DNA of 64,000 nt from Limnanthes douglasii subsp. nivea (GCA_036936605.1 JAUPFV010000005.1:232963770-233027769); one strand, 5' to 3'; counted from the first letter of the stretch, positions 37,520-49,690 are shown. A program made the numbers and translations. Notes: generated from the sequence alone by a model not told the origin.

Positions 37520-40439
37520 GAAGGATATTACAATGGATATGATGTTTTTAATATTATTTAAAACTTTATTACTCTTTCTCTCATCAGATGTCATTCTAAT
37601 TTATTATTATTGTTTTAATTTAATTGTCATTTCCTTATTTTAAACGTGCATTATGGTTTACCGTATTTTTTTATCATTTAATTAATTGTTTAAGTTTTGT
37701 TCAAAAAAATATTAAATAGAGAGGTTATTCATGGAAAATATAACAATTTTTATAATTTTTTAATAGTTGCATTTTCTTTATTAATGTACCGAAGCTTTAA
37801 AAGACGGTCTATATTGGGACTGAATATATATATATATAAATCGAGAAGGTATCTCTTTTATTTTTTTAAGTTCCAAATTTTTTCTTCCTTTCTTATTTTG
37901 TTTATAAAATAAAATCATTTTTACCCTCATTTTGTTTAAGGAAAAAATTATTATCTTATTTTGCACACACATATCCACAACCTCGATTTAAATTGAAATA
38001 CCATAACTATAACAATAGTACTTCAACCCACAACACTCATGGTCAAATACATACTCACGAATATACAATGCACACTTAGTACTCAATAAACTCTAGAGTT
38101 TTAGAATGTAAATTTATGAAATTTTATAATAAGAAAAATTTAATGAGTATAAAAAGTTTCAAAATCATATTTGAAAGATTACTGGCCATTGATACTTCAT
38201 GGTTTTACTTATGAAAATTGCAGTATGAACAAGAACTATACAGGGAAACATGAAATTAAAGATCTTACACCATCTTCGCAAAGCTTGTATACGTAGAAAT
38301 CGATCTCTAAGGGAAAACTTAAAGAGTATGCAAAAGTTTGAGACTGGTTGAGTGTTTAATTAGGGTTTTTTATTTTTCAATTTTCTTGATTTAATACTAT
38401 TTAATTACCCCTCTCCAAGTATAAAGAAAGTTTCCAACATGTTTGTAAATTTTATTTTATGTTAATGTTCCGCTCCATTCATGTTTTTTTTGTATTTAAA
38501 AATTGTTGATGAGTTTTATTTGGTGTTTGTTGATTTGGATTTTAAATTGTTTTTGAGTTTTATAAAATTTTATTTTAGAAGTCTATGATTATAACTTGGT
38601 TGAATTGAAAAAAATTAAATTATTATATAAAATGATAATAAAAAAAACAATAGCAATCATGATAAAATCTGGTTAAAAGTTTTCGCTTTTAAATTTTGGA
38701 GGGAAAACCCTTCCTATAAATTAATAATACATTGTCTACCGTCTATTAGAGTTTTTCTTAATAAAGGTTAGCTTTCTTTATTTTGTTTTAAGTATACGCT
38801 ATAAATAAATAAATATTGCAATATTACGTTATCAATGTTTCTATTTCTTTTTCAGGTTTTATCTCTTTTTAATCTATATAATTGTTGTATGTAATTAAAT
38901 ATTTACTATTCTTTCCGTTTCAGACTTTTTAGAAATTCTTTTTTTGTCTCATTTTAGATGTAAAATTTAATATTATTGGTTTCAACTTATTGGATTGCAT
39001 TTTTTTTTTTTTATGTTTTATAAATACGAGAAACACTTATGGCATGCCCCTAATCCAGGTGCATAATCTTAAAACTACCTATATAATGGTACGGAAGTAG
39101 TAGTCTATATTTATTTGTTTATGTAGACATAGTTGTCATTGTTGGAATATATATAATTATAAACAAAGTCAAGACAATCGAAGACTGACTAACTTTGGCA
39201 AAAACTATGTATATCTTCATCTTTTTTCGTAAAAGATTTTATAAACTTGGCTGGATCCAGAAAACTGGATTGTGGCCCTTAATTTGTGGGTTAACTTTAA
39301 AATTTCATACATGCATATTTGACAAGTAATACAATAAATTTTATAAGAGCTAAATATAAAAATTTGCATGTTTTAAAGAAAAGAAACATCAACTCCTGGG
39401 ATTTAGTTTTTGAGAACAATGCATGATGCGAGCATAAGCTGAAATGGCAAAACAAATATGTTTACGAAAAGTAAAGCTTAGATAGATAGCTACTCCAAAG
39501 GAATTATCAAATGAAAAAATAAAAGTGATCACCAAAGAATCAAAGAGTTTCTTGTCACAAAATGATGGCACTATTTTTATTTTTCTGGTGGATGCCGAGA
39601 AAAGTAGGAATGGTGCCATCGCTCCTGCGACAAGAATCTCTCAACTCTCGTTTTAGTTTTCTTGGATGTGACTTATTTCGTTGGTTACTCTTCTGAGCTT
39701 CCTTCCTTAGGTGCTTATTTATAAATAAAAGTCATCGTGTTGGGTGTTTTAGAGGAAACTACTAAGAAAAGTCAGTGATGACTAATTCTCATTTACATGG
39801 ATGGCATCTTCAACAACTTTGAATTGTCTCCTGATAACATTCACACACTACCAGGCTGGAAATTTATTAGAGAATTAACGGATTTGTATAGACCACTCCT
39901 AAGTTTCCATTTAAGACAAAGACTTTTGAAGGTCGAATACTTTCATTTGAGGTTCTCACATCACGTCCAGTCCTGGAGACTGGGTGGGAACGGTAATTCC
40001 GACAGCAACTTCTGGCTTATATACAGAGTTGACTTGAATAACTAAGTACTGAAGTAGATCAAAAAGGACAGCTTTAACTATTACTGAATTAAAAATTATC
40101 ACTGAATTAAATAAAGAAGTGGGAAAATATCAGGTCAGTAAATGATTAGCCTTTTAATTTCCGTTAGATATATTTTTATTCTCTAAAGCAATCAGATAGG
40201 TTCTCAAGACATAGAAATTTAGCTACCAAACATCCAAATGTTTAATTGTACATTTGACTATTACCGGTAATTGTCGGAAGCATTAGACTAACGTATAAAA
40301 ACACTCGTTATTGTGTTACCGGATCAAATTCATATATTGTAAAAAAAGTTTATTTTGACAACATAAACTGAACTATAAGTGTATGTAGATGGTATATATA
40401 AGAAAGGAAATAAATGTAAATATCAATAATATCCGATCT
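37520..40439. other. AT-rich DNA; two unrecognised short ORFs
   Basis: No gene is firmly supported. Two short ORFs near 39389-39619 (-) and 39797-40045 (+) lie in less AT-rich DNA. The second starts MDGIFNNFELSPDNIHTLPG and has a varied amino-acid make-up, but I recognise neither. They may be exons or pieces of a decayed gene. Confidence 0.3.
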
Positions 40440-40448
40440 ATAAAAGAA
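40440..40448. repeat. Left target-site duplication of the 13.6-kb MULE
   Basis: ATAAAAGAA lies immediately left of the element and is identical to 54009-54017. Nine bases is the typical Mutator-superfamily duplication length. Confidence 0.9.
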
Positions 40449-40563
40449 GAGGAAACTACCCATAAATACCTACTCAACTATCAAATACCAAAATGGTATC
40501 CGTTTTTAGACTAGTTTCATAAAATACCTAAAGCCATATTGTGGACAAGAATACCCTCTAGGG

Positions 40564-40570
40564 TATAAAT
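40564..40570 (+). promoter_or_regulatory. TATA box, DUF1985/Ulp1 gene
   Basis: TATAAAT sits 115 bp inside the left end of the element, upstream of the + strand DUF1985/Ulp1 gene. Position and match are good. No transcript evidence is available. Confidence 0.5.
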
Positions 40571-41507
40571 GGGGTTTTTTTGGTTGAAACCCACTTTTTT
40601 CACCTTCTAATTTGTCTTTTGAGTTCCAATTCCCTCCACTTTCACATTTCTAAATTTGAGGAGAGAGAAACACGTAAAACGAGAGCGGACCCAAAAGACG
40701 ATTTTGAACCCAAACGAGAACGACTCAACCGTCGACCTTAACCGTCGAGGCGATTCCGATCACTCCATCAAACCGCCGTCGAACAGATTTCGAACACCGT
40801 CTTCCTCTACTGCATCGTACTCTGTCGAACACAGTCGAACATGTACATTTTTTCTCCCTCTATCTTTCGAACACTGTCTGTCTGTGTGCTATATGGTTCG
40901 ACTTATAAGCGTCGCCGAAGTACAGTTAATCAACCGGTAGTTAGAATGTATAAGGGTTTCCTTACTCCGGCGAGATTTAGTCCTTTTTTAACAGTTTAAG
41001 TCGATGGTGTTAACACAGTCACTGTAGTTCGTAGTGTTCATTCAGTCGATGGTGTTAAGACAGTGTAGTTGATGGTGTTAACACAGACATGGGTCGATGT
41101 TAGGTGTTAGTTGTGTTGATAGTGCCATCAGACGGAATCGAACAGAAACTGTTTAGAACCTGTCCTGGTTGAAGTCGCAATGTGTATCGTCATCTATCAG
41201 ACTTACAGAGTTGAGGTTGATGCTTGTTAGTATACGTAGATGTGTTAATGATCTAGCAATGTAGTTAGGCCGTATCTAGCACTGTCAGCGAATAGTTTAC
41301 TGTCGACACTTCACGTCTAGCAAAGTAGTAGATGAATTTGGCCACGTCTAGCACTGTTGCTATGCAGTTAGTTGTACGATGTTGTGGTGTAAGTTGGACC
41401 AGTGCTGTCTTCAAGAGTTAATGTATATACTGGCTGCTTAGCTTTATTGTTTTTTTGTTTTAGTTATGATGGGATTATTAACTAGTTTGAAATGGGAATG
41501 TTAACAG

Positions 41508-44500
41508 GGAAAAGTGACTAAAACCGGAGTATTCTACAAGTCCGGGTTGGTTAGCATAATCAACCTACTTCGACGTGATATAATTAAATCTGAACACATA
41601 GAGGCTGCTAGAGGAACACCATTCTCTACCTTCCTGAAAACCTCGTTCGACGTAAGGAACGAGGTTCTGAAGCTTAAAAAGTTTCACTACTTGATCGAGG
41701 CGATTTGTGGTTTTTACGATGTGAGATGGAAGTCTTTCCAGATAGGACGTAAGCATGTAAGGCTGACAAGGAAAGATGTGAAGGCGATATTTGGTCTGAA
41801 ACACGGTAACGAAGAGATGCCGATGAGCAAATCAGGCGCATTTATCGCTCGTTACGCTGATGGAGCCGAGTTAGATTCCATTCTAATGCATAAATATTTT
41901 TTGAGCCCACGGATGAGGAGGAGCGGGCCAACAAACGACAAATCAGTGTCTAATGCGTTGATAAAGGTAAATCTAGTCTGTTAAAATGTACTTGTTTTAA
42001 GTTTATGCTGCAGGAATATGAGGATGATACCAAAATCGGCATGTGTATGTAGGTATCTAGCAATGTAGTATACTATATCTAGTAGTGTGGTAGCAGTATA
42101 ATAGTATGTTGGTGTTTGGGAATATGCATCTAGCAGTGTCTTGGTTCATATCTATCAATGTTGTAGTAGGGGTAACTGCCTTAAATTGTTATTGCTGTAT
42201 TCTTGGTATGATGTTGTTCATTTTGTAGGAAGCGATCGAGAAAGCAATAAAGGAAAGAGGGGAGGATGAAGCGAAGGATGTTGCTCGGCTGCTGATACTT
42301 TTCATATGCTCGACACTGTTCTTTTCAGTATCAGGCGATGTCGTCGGCTGGACAGCAATATTCTACATGGAGAATCTTGAAAAAATAAACGACTATGACT
42401 GGTCTGGAGCCATCTTGGAGAAGCTGCATAAATTACTGGACAAATGTATTAAGGCCGGGAAGCCTGCAAGAGTCATCGGATGCGTTGCTCTGCTATTTGT
42501 AAGTACAATGGGTTCTGATCAGCAAGTTTGTTTCGAAACAATTTTTATAATGTTGAGTTATATTCTGTGCAACCATTTCTGATGGAGCATATTTTGATAA
42601 ACGTCGAAATACCAAGGCCAAACATAATCCCTAGATGTTACAAGTGGTGGGGACTAGAGGGTAAGGAGTTGACATTCGAAAGGATCCAGATGGTCAGTCA
42701 GCTCAGGGACGACCAGGTATTTAACGCATCTATCAATGTCCAAAGTGTAAAATCAAACAAATCTCATACCCATGAATCCAACAACGAAAGTGCAGCCATC
42801 AATATTACAGCTAAAAAATCAATAAACCTATCAATCAATCAAAAAAATCAAAAAAATCGCATACAATGCAGCATAACACCATAACATGAACATGTGTATG
42901 AATCACCATTGTTTGTAATTCGTAGTAATGATTCTTATATTGTTTTGCTGAATGTATATTGTACTGAATATCTTAGGTTATTGCCGATGAGTTACTGTTG
43001 ACAGCGACTGAATGTTTTGCTTATGGAGAAATTGATTCGCGAAGAAAGTGCGAAGCTGCTGGGGAAACAAGTGAACCGAGGAGTAGGAAAATAAAGAAAT
43101 CTGTTGCGAACAGAAGTATAAGAAGGAAACTGAAACATGTAGATGACGGAGCTGGAACAAGGAATAGGAGTTCGAACACTGAAGTTGAAGACAACACTGA
43201 GGTAGATGACGATGTTACATTAGGGGAATTCAATGGGGAGAAGAAGTCGAGGGTTGGTATAACAAAAAGGGAGAGGTTGAAAAAGAAAAACAAACGTAGG
43301 TCTAGTTTTGGAGGGCTGTCACAGTCTGTGCTGCGTGACAACAAGAAGCTGAAAAAACGAAGGCGGTTGCAACGGTTGAAAGCTGAAAACAAAAGGCTGA
43401 AAACGTCGCTTGAGGAGAAAAATGAACAAGTGAGTATTCACATATTTGTAAAGGATCATTATATAAGTTGGTTAAACTGTATATAGGAAATGTTTAGATG
43501 TTGTTTGCTAGCCGCATCATTATAAGGTTAGTAGGAAACATAATTATAAGTTATCTATCAATGTAAATCTGTCTAATCTAGCAATGTAAAAATAATGCAT
43601 CTAGCAATGTAAATACGATGTATCCCGCAATGGATGTTGTCTAAACTATTTCGTATGCTCGTTTGATTCAGGTTGAAAAATTGAAAAAAGACTTGAATGA
43701 GCTGAAACAGAAGCTCGAGGTCGAAGAGGAAAGAGTGGATGGTGAGGATGAGGATCTGCTGAACACCTTATCAATGCCATTTTTCCGTGAAAATGAGGAC
43801 GATGTTGAAACTGTGGATGCCATGAAGGTGGTTAAGGAAACTTTGGTTTACAAATCTCAGGGGCATGGATTTGTTCCCAAGAGGAACCAACAAGTTTATG
43901 AGGATGTTGAGGACGAGTCCACAGCAGAAGAAGAGGAGCTTGAGACAGCTGAGGCAAAAGAAATTGAAGTATATGAGGAGGAGAAGTTACAAGGAGATGG
44001 AGGGTGTGTTCAATCCGAAACACCTGTTGAACCGATGATAGAAGCTACTACACCGGAAGCTACTTATGTTGATGTCGTTGGGAAGCAAAAATGGACTACT
44101 TTACTTGGTTGTGATGCTGGTAATGAGAAAGGGGATGCGGGAGCAGACTTATCACCCTTAACTCATGCTGTCGGTGCGCAAAATGAAGCTTTTGTAGCTG
44201 AACAGGGACACGAAGTTGGAAACAACGAGGTTGAAGGACAGAAGCTGATGGTGGACAGAATAGATTCGTTGGACAAAGGGTGCAACAAAGGAAAGAAAAC
44301 ACCAAAACAACAGTTGGAGAACACCGAAAAATCATTAAGGGAAGGACACAATGCGGAGACAGATCAGGAGAAGGAAGAAGCTGACAAGCAGGCAGATACA
44401 ACCAAAGAGACTGAAGAAGCACCTACTGGGGTGGAGAACGCAGCCACAGAACTCCTGGGCCCAGGACCTGTCTCTGAGAATGTGTTGGAGAATTTGGCTG

Positions 44501-46794
44501 AAGATGTAAGTAGATCTTAAAATTGTTAAGATTCATACATATTTAGTAATTATTTTTTGGCTGGTTTTGAAAGGTTCAAACTCTAGGTTGGATAATATTT
44601 AAGATGGGTTGTTTTTTGTATGAAAATGTTGGTTTGACAGTGTAGTTTAAGAATTGATTTCCATGATTGTCTCAATGAGAATTAGTAGATACAATATGTA
44701 TGTAGTCTGATAGATATTATGTATGTAGTTTAAGAATTAGTCTGATTTCAATGTTGAACAAATCGCAAACACAGTATGTATGTAGTCTGATAGATACATA
44801 ATTTTAAGAATACGGTTTTCGTACTATACAAATCGCAATGTATAATAGGCGTAAAGCCCGTAGCTCGACTGATAGCTAGTTTATCGATGGAAATTGTAGT
44901 AGAATCACAATGTAGGTTGATGATATAGTTATATTCTGTTGTCTTCTGTTATTAGGAAGTGGAAACAGCGGCGCCTGAAGACACGCGACAGTCTAATGTG
45001 AAGACGTTGGCGTACACTGGAATTGGAGAAGCAGCAAAGTGCGAACAACTATCACAAGTTGTCTCTCCATTAAAGGTAATTCCAATTATCAACGGAGAAG
45101 AGAAATCCGCAGCGAAGATTGAAAAAGTGTCACAGGTCGAGCCATCTTCATATGCAACCCTAGTACAAGATAAAGCAGCATCTAACAATCTGATTGTCAG
45201 ATCGGTTACACCTTTGGCTGACGATAGCTTTGTAGACTGCACTCAATCATTTTACGCAGAAGTTGACAAGGCTGTTGAACATTCAAACGAGAAGAGACGT
45301 GCACTGGACTCCATCGAGGAAGAACAAACAGACGTTGACGTAAGTAGATCTGTTGTATTATCAATAAACCTTCAAAAAGTAATGTTAACAGTTTAATTTG
45401 ATGCTTTATTATAGGTCCCCGTTGATGACATGCCTACGTGGAACTTACTTACTCCGACGCAGAAAAAACAACAACAGATTGCGGTCGTAGATTGGCCGTT
45501 CCCGACAGAGACAACGAAACTAATCAATGTCAGTGAGTACGAGAAGGTGGTGAAACTTGCCAAGGAAGAAGAACAAGAAGATCCAGAAGTATGGTACTTG
45601 CCAACAACGGAGTTCTCGTATAGGATTTCCATTAGTGTGACCGAGATAATGGAACTACCTAACGAAACTCAAGTTGACTTCAAGGTAATAAGTTTCTGGT
45701 TGTATCTATCAAAGTAGATTTGTAAGTCTAGCAATGTGTCTTTGTAAGACTAGCAATATTAATATGTAGCATCTAGCAATATCTTAGTATAAGGTAACTC
45801 ATTGAAGTTACAGTCTTAGTTGTCAACCTATACACCGTTGGTTCTTCTTTTCAGTAATTGTCATTTAACTGATTTGAGCTTCTAATTGTGTTTTGATAGA
45901 TAATAGATGCTTGGATATATAAGCAGTTAAAGGATTCATATTGGAAAGTCTCCGTGAAAGGGTTTGGTGATGAGTATTCATATATGGTCAGCGCCATTCA
46001 AATAACTGGAATTGCAACTGTAAGTTCACGATGAATTATTTGTGTTATATTGGAAACAGCTAGTTCCTATAGTAATGAAACAAACTTGCAAGGAACACTG
46101 GGTATCAAGGAAGATTTGTCTGTCATTGTGGATAAGGTTTTTGAAACAATGAAACCAGACACATACGTTGCCCTTGTTCCTCTTTGCACCGTTAACATGT
46201 CTGGCGTGAACCACTAGACGCTGCTGGTCATAGATATGGAAAATGGGACTGCAAGTAGCTACAACCCACTGTTGCCGTGGAGCAAAAACATTCCAGATAA
46301 GACAAAAAACACAGCCGATGCTCTGGTATAAAATTTAATGATAACCATATATTGAAATTGTATACGGCCATATCTATCAAACCCATAGTAACGTATCTAG
46401 CAACATCTTATCGGATTTGCTCCTAAGGTCTTGGTTCGCCTATTTAGCAATGTCGCATACTGTATCTATCAATGACCATAGTAGTACATAGCAATGACAT
46501 GAAGTCGTAAATCGCAATGTAACGATGGATTACTTGATTTTGCAGCTGGCCTGTTTCATGAAGAAAAAATACATACCTTATGTAAAAGGTGGATACAAAA
46601 TAAAGACTGTGAGAAATATACCACAGCAGGAGAAGGATAGTCTCGACAACGGAGTTTTTTTTTGTAAGTACGCAAAGGACATCTTTCAAAGAGGGTATGT
46701 TCCGCGGAAATATGGAAAGGAAATGACCGCCGAAACAATAGCTGAAATATTTAAGCATTTCATGAATGATATAAACACAAACAAACGTTGGTAG
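41508..46794 (+). pseudogene. DUF1985/Ulp1-like protein of the MULE, ten exons, one nonsense codon
   Basis: Ten exons join in frame: 41508-41966, 42229-42498, 42558-42716, 42977-43429, 43672-44505, 44956-45339, 45415-45684, 45900-46019, 46110-46325 and 46546-46794, giving about 1137 codons. Every intron is GT-AG and phase 0. A 9-codon first exon from ATG 40893, spliced at 40919, is possible but unproven. Exons 1-3 are the DUF1985/plant mobile-type domain. Exon 4 is very basic with coiled-coil potential (KRERLKKKNKRRS). Exons 5-6 are acidic linker. Exons 7-10 resemble a Ulp1 (C48) protease. The catalytic His is kept at 46212-46214, but the Trp after it is TAG (46215-46217). The expected catalytic Asp is Asn (SSYNPLL) and the expected DCG Cys is Asn (DNGVFF). 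The Gln before it is kept. It is therefore unlikely to be an active protease. A regulatory role like that of VANDAL proteins is inference. Confidence 0.85.
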
Positions 46795-47870
46795 TATGTA
46801 ATTCATTGTTTTGGAGCAGGATGTATGATTCAGTTAGAAAAGGATGGGTGTATTAGACAATCAATTTGAACTTATTAGCAAACTTTGGTTTCACTAGCAA
46901 TTTTAATAATATTTTAACCAAGGGAAATGTATTTATAAACTACATTGTAAGATCCTCCTTTTGTTGTATAAATAGTTCTCACATTAATGTTACATTCTTC
47001 AAAGCTGCAAGCAAGTAATTTATATTTGTTGTATCTATCAGAGTAATTTCAAGTAAATCGCAATGACTTTATCAATACCTATCGGACGTGTACTAAAGTA
47101 TGTAGCAATGTTATATATCGTATCTATCAGACTACTATTGAACGGATCTAGCAATGGATGTATGTTAAGTCTATCAGACTTATGCGAACGTATCTAGTGG
47201 TGTATATGTGTCGTATCTAGCAGGCTAGTAACTGGCAATTATATGTCTCGAATCTATCATACTTATAATTAGTTAACTAGCAATGCCTATGATTCAAATC
47301 TATCAGACTCCTACTAAATAATCTATTAATATGTATATATGGTATCTAGCAACAAAGAAGTGTTTTATCAATCAATGTAAAAAGTCCCTATCTATCAGTG
47401 TTAAACTGTAGTGACTATCAAAGTCGATATGTTGTATTTTGTCATTAAAAAGTGCTGCATCTACCAATGTTAAGATACTGTATATATCGATGATTATATG
47501 CATCATGTATAAAAAATTCATAACCCCAGTATAACAACCCTGTTACATGCTTTATGTAGCAAAAATTCATATAGTTGTGTGTTTTAATTTTATATGTTGT
47601 ATATCTAGCAGTGTGTTTCAGGCATAAATCGCGAATACCATATTAAAGATGGACCAACTATATTATTGGACTGGAGGATAGGTTTATTGGTAGACGAGTA
47701 AATTAAATTTTTTGAAATGACTGTTAACTACACCTATCACTGATTAGAAGTAAATGTTTTAATCCTATTGGTTAGCTTGAAAGTTGAAATGATATAGGTA
47801 GATGGACTTGAATCATATGCATTAAATAAACGTGTGCCATTAAATTTGTGAAAGTAATTATGGTTGCTAG
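46795..47870 (+). repeat. Dispersed short-motif array 1 (spacer between MULE genes)
   Basis: This non-coding spacer contains roughly 20 degenerate copies of a 10-12 bp word between 47030 and 47610. Examples are ATCTAGCAATG (47156-47166), AAATCGCAATG (about 47056) and ATCTATCAGAC forms (about 47122 and 47302). All lie on the + strand with irregular spacing of 15-60 bp. The same words fill the introns of both flanking genes. Confidence 0.85.
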
Positions 47871-47901
47871 ATGAGACTTAGCCTTGGGCATTGTGTTTTG
47901 C

Positions 47902-47908
47902 TATAAAT
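47902..47908 (+). promoter_or_regulatory. TATA box of the acidic-protein gene
   Basis: TATAAAT within GCTATAAATAGAGG matches the plant TATA consensus closely. It lies 110 bp upstream of ATG 48018, leaving a plausible leader of about 80 bases. Confidence 0.75.
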
Positions 47909-48017
47909 AGAGGCTGATAGTTGAACCTATTCATCTCACACTTCTCTGCAAAGCAAAAAACCAACAAGCAAACCACCAGACACTCTAGCCTAAGTTGAAA
48001 CCAAACCACCATCGATA

Positions 48018-48401
48018 ATGGCACCTTCCTCACCATTCTCACCAATGAACTCCAGCGACGACGGATGGTCAACTGACTACTACGTAGACAACAAGGCTTA
48101 CAAGCGAACCACAACATCGAAGTACTCCTCCGATGAGGAAGACGACTGGTCTGTTTGGTCTGGGGACCACAAAGACCCCTACGCTTCATGGGACTCATGG
48201 TCGTTTGATGACAGTTATGAGTCTGGCGATGAAACACTTCCAAAAAGGAAGAGACGTAGGGACAGTTGGGAGTGGGAGAAAGGAAAGGATGATGATTCGG
48301 AGGAGGCAGACGATGAGAAGTCTGAAGACGAAGAAGACGAAGAAGTGGAAGAAGAAGAAGACGAAGAGGAGGAGGGATCTGATGAAGATGATTCTGAGTA
48401 G
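48018..48401 (+). CDS. Small acidic protein of the MULE, function unknown
   Basis: This intact 127-aa single-exon ORF sits inside the Mutator-like element. The start is the first ATG after a good TATA box, in the context CGATAATGGCA. Residues 1-75 are rich in Ser, Asp, Trp and Tyr (DDWSVWSGDHKDPYASWDSW). A basic patch, PKRKRRRDSW, follows near residue 75 and could be a nuclear signal. The last 35 residues are almost entirely Glu and Asp. I do not recognise a family. The make-up resembles acidic activation or histone/DNA-mimic tails. It is the only gene of the element without a lesion. It could be the small accessory gene seen in three-gene VANDAL elements, but this is inference. Low complexity means the acidic tail alone proves no homology. 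Confidence 0.75.
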   Translation: MAPSSPFSPMNSSDDGWSTDYYVDNKAYKRTTTSKYSSDEEDDWSVWSGDHKDPYASWDSWSFDDSYESGDETLPKRKRRRDSWEWEKGKDDDSEEADDEKSEDEEDEEVEEEEDEEEEGSDEDDSE

Positions 48402-48699
48402 GTTTAAACACGTTCATGCAGTTTCATTTCATTATCTTTCTATTTTGTTGTTTCTAATGTTTTGTTTATGCTTTGTTGGACTGTAACTTTCACCAACCCT
48501 ATGCAGCAATTTCATTTTTTGACAGGGTTGGTGTATTTTGAAGATGTGTAGCATTGACTGATTTTCTAGTAATGTTAAGGTTTTATTGCATTTTGTGTTC
48601 AATATCTTAAAAGTTTGTGTTAAGTTTTGAACGCAACAAGTTAACATTGATATGAAGCAGTTGAGTGAAGCAGTTTTAATAGCAGTTATAATACACAAT

Positions 48700-48891
48700 C
48701 GCATTTTAGATATACCTAATCTATCAGACGTAATTTAAACTTAAAATCGCGGATAAAAATAGCTGTATCTATCAATGTTGGGTATGGATGATAGGAACAT
48801 CCATTAACTGGAATGTAGATCAAACCCAACGCTTAAAATAAATCAATGCCAATCGAAACCACTACACAACGTATCTATCAATATCGATGTC

Positions 48892-48922
<31 letters not shown>

Positions 48923-49282
48923 CTATCAGGATATATTGGCCGTGAATATCATCATCTTTTAAATCATGAGATGAATCATAAAGGGGATATTTAAAGGACC
49001 CCTTGAAAAAATGTAAGTAAGGTATCAGATGGATGTGGACTAAAATTGAACCCATAAATTGCTGTATCTATCATATATATATTCCAGGATCTATCAATGT
49101 TACATAACCTGTCTATCAGACTATTACTAACGTATCTAGCAATCTCTAACAGATTTATACTAAAGTATATATTAATGCAGATTTCTCGTATCTATCAGAG
49201 TTGTTTCCAAATATCTAGCAATGTATTAAAATAAATCAATGCCAATCGAAACCACTACACAACGTATCTATCAATATCGATG

Positions 49283-49327
<45 letters not shown>

Positions 49328-49690
49328 CTATCAGGATATATTGGCCATGAATATCATAATCTTCTAAATCATAAAGGGGATATTTAAAGGACCTCTTGAA
49401 AAAATGTAAGTAAGGTATCAGATGGATGTGGACTAAAATTGAATACATAAATTGTTGTATCTATCAGACATATATTCCAGGATCTATCAATGTTACATAA
49501 ACTGTCTATCAGACTATTATAGACGTATCTAGCAATCTATGTCAGATTTATACTAGAGTATATATTAATGCAGATTTCTCGTATCTATCAGAGTTGTTTC
49601 TTAATATCTAGCAATGCACTGCAAAAAGTTAACGACTATCTAGCGTTGTAATCGTAGCGTATCTAGCAATGTAGAAATTAACACCGAGAA
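48700..49690 (+). repeat. Dispersed short-motif array 2 (spacer before transposase 3' end)
   Basis: The convergent spacer between the acidic-protein gene (+) and the transposase (-) is filled with ATCTATCAGAC, ATCTAGCAATG and ATCTATCAATG words, all on the + strand. Part of the array is doubled by the 393-bp tandem duplication listed separately. Confidence 0.85.
48833..49617. repeat. Tandem duplication of about 393 bp
   Basis: Copy 1 (48833-49225) and copy 2 (49226-49617) share AAATCAATGCCAATCGAAAC, CACAACGTATCTATCAATAT and the following stretches nearly base for base. They differ by TA-repeat length, a missing block of about 15 bp (GAGATGAATCATAAA) in copy 2 and a few substitutions. Each copy carries a TA microsatellite and several copies of the short motif. 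High identity implies a recent event. Confidence 0.9.

Noticed and set aside
40656..40940. 94-aa ORF as first exon of the DUF1985 gene
   Set aside because: It has no ATG at its start, the sequence is basic and Ser-rich without family similarity, and its frame does not splice cleanly to 41508. A short exon from ATG 40893 fits better but remains unproven.
43021..43392. Minus-strand ORFs in the DUF1985/Ulp1 exons (also 44096-44422)
   Set aside because: They are the reverse of Lys/Glu-rich exons, which naturally gives long Phe/Leu/Ser-rich antisense frames.
47878..48417. 179-aa minus-strand ORF over the acidic gene
   Set aside because: It is antisense of a Glu/Asp-rich tail, giving Leu/Ser runs, and the + strand has the TATA box and ATG.
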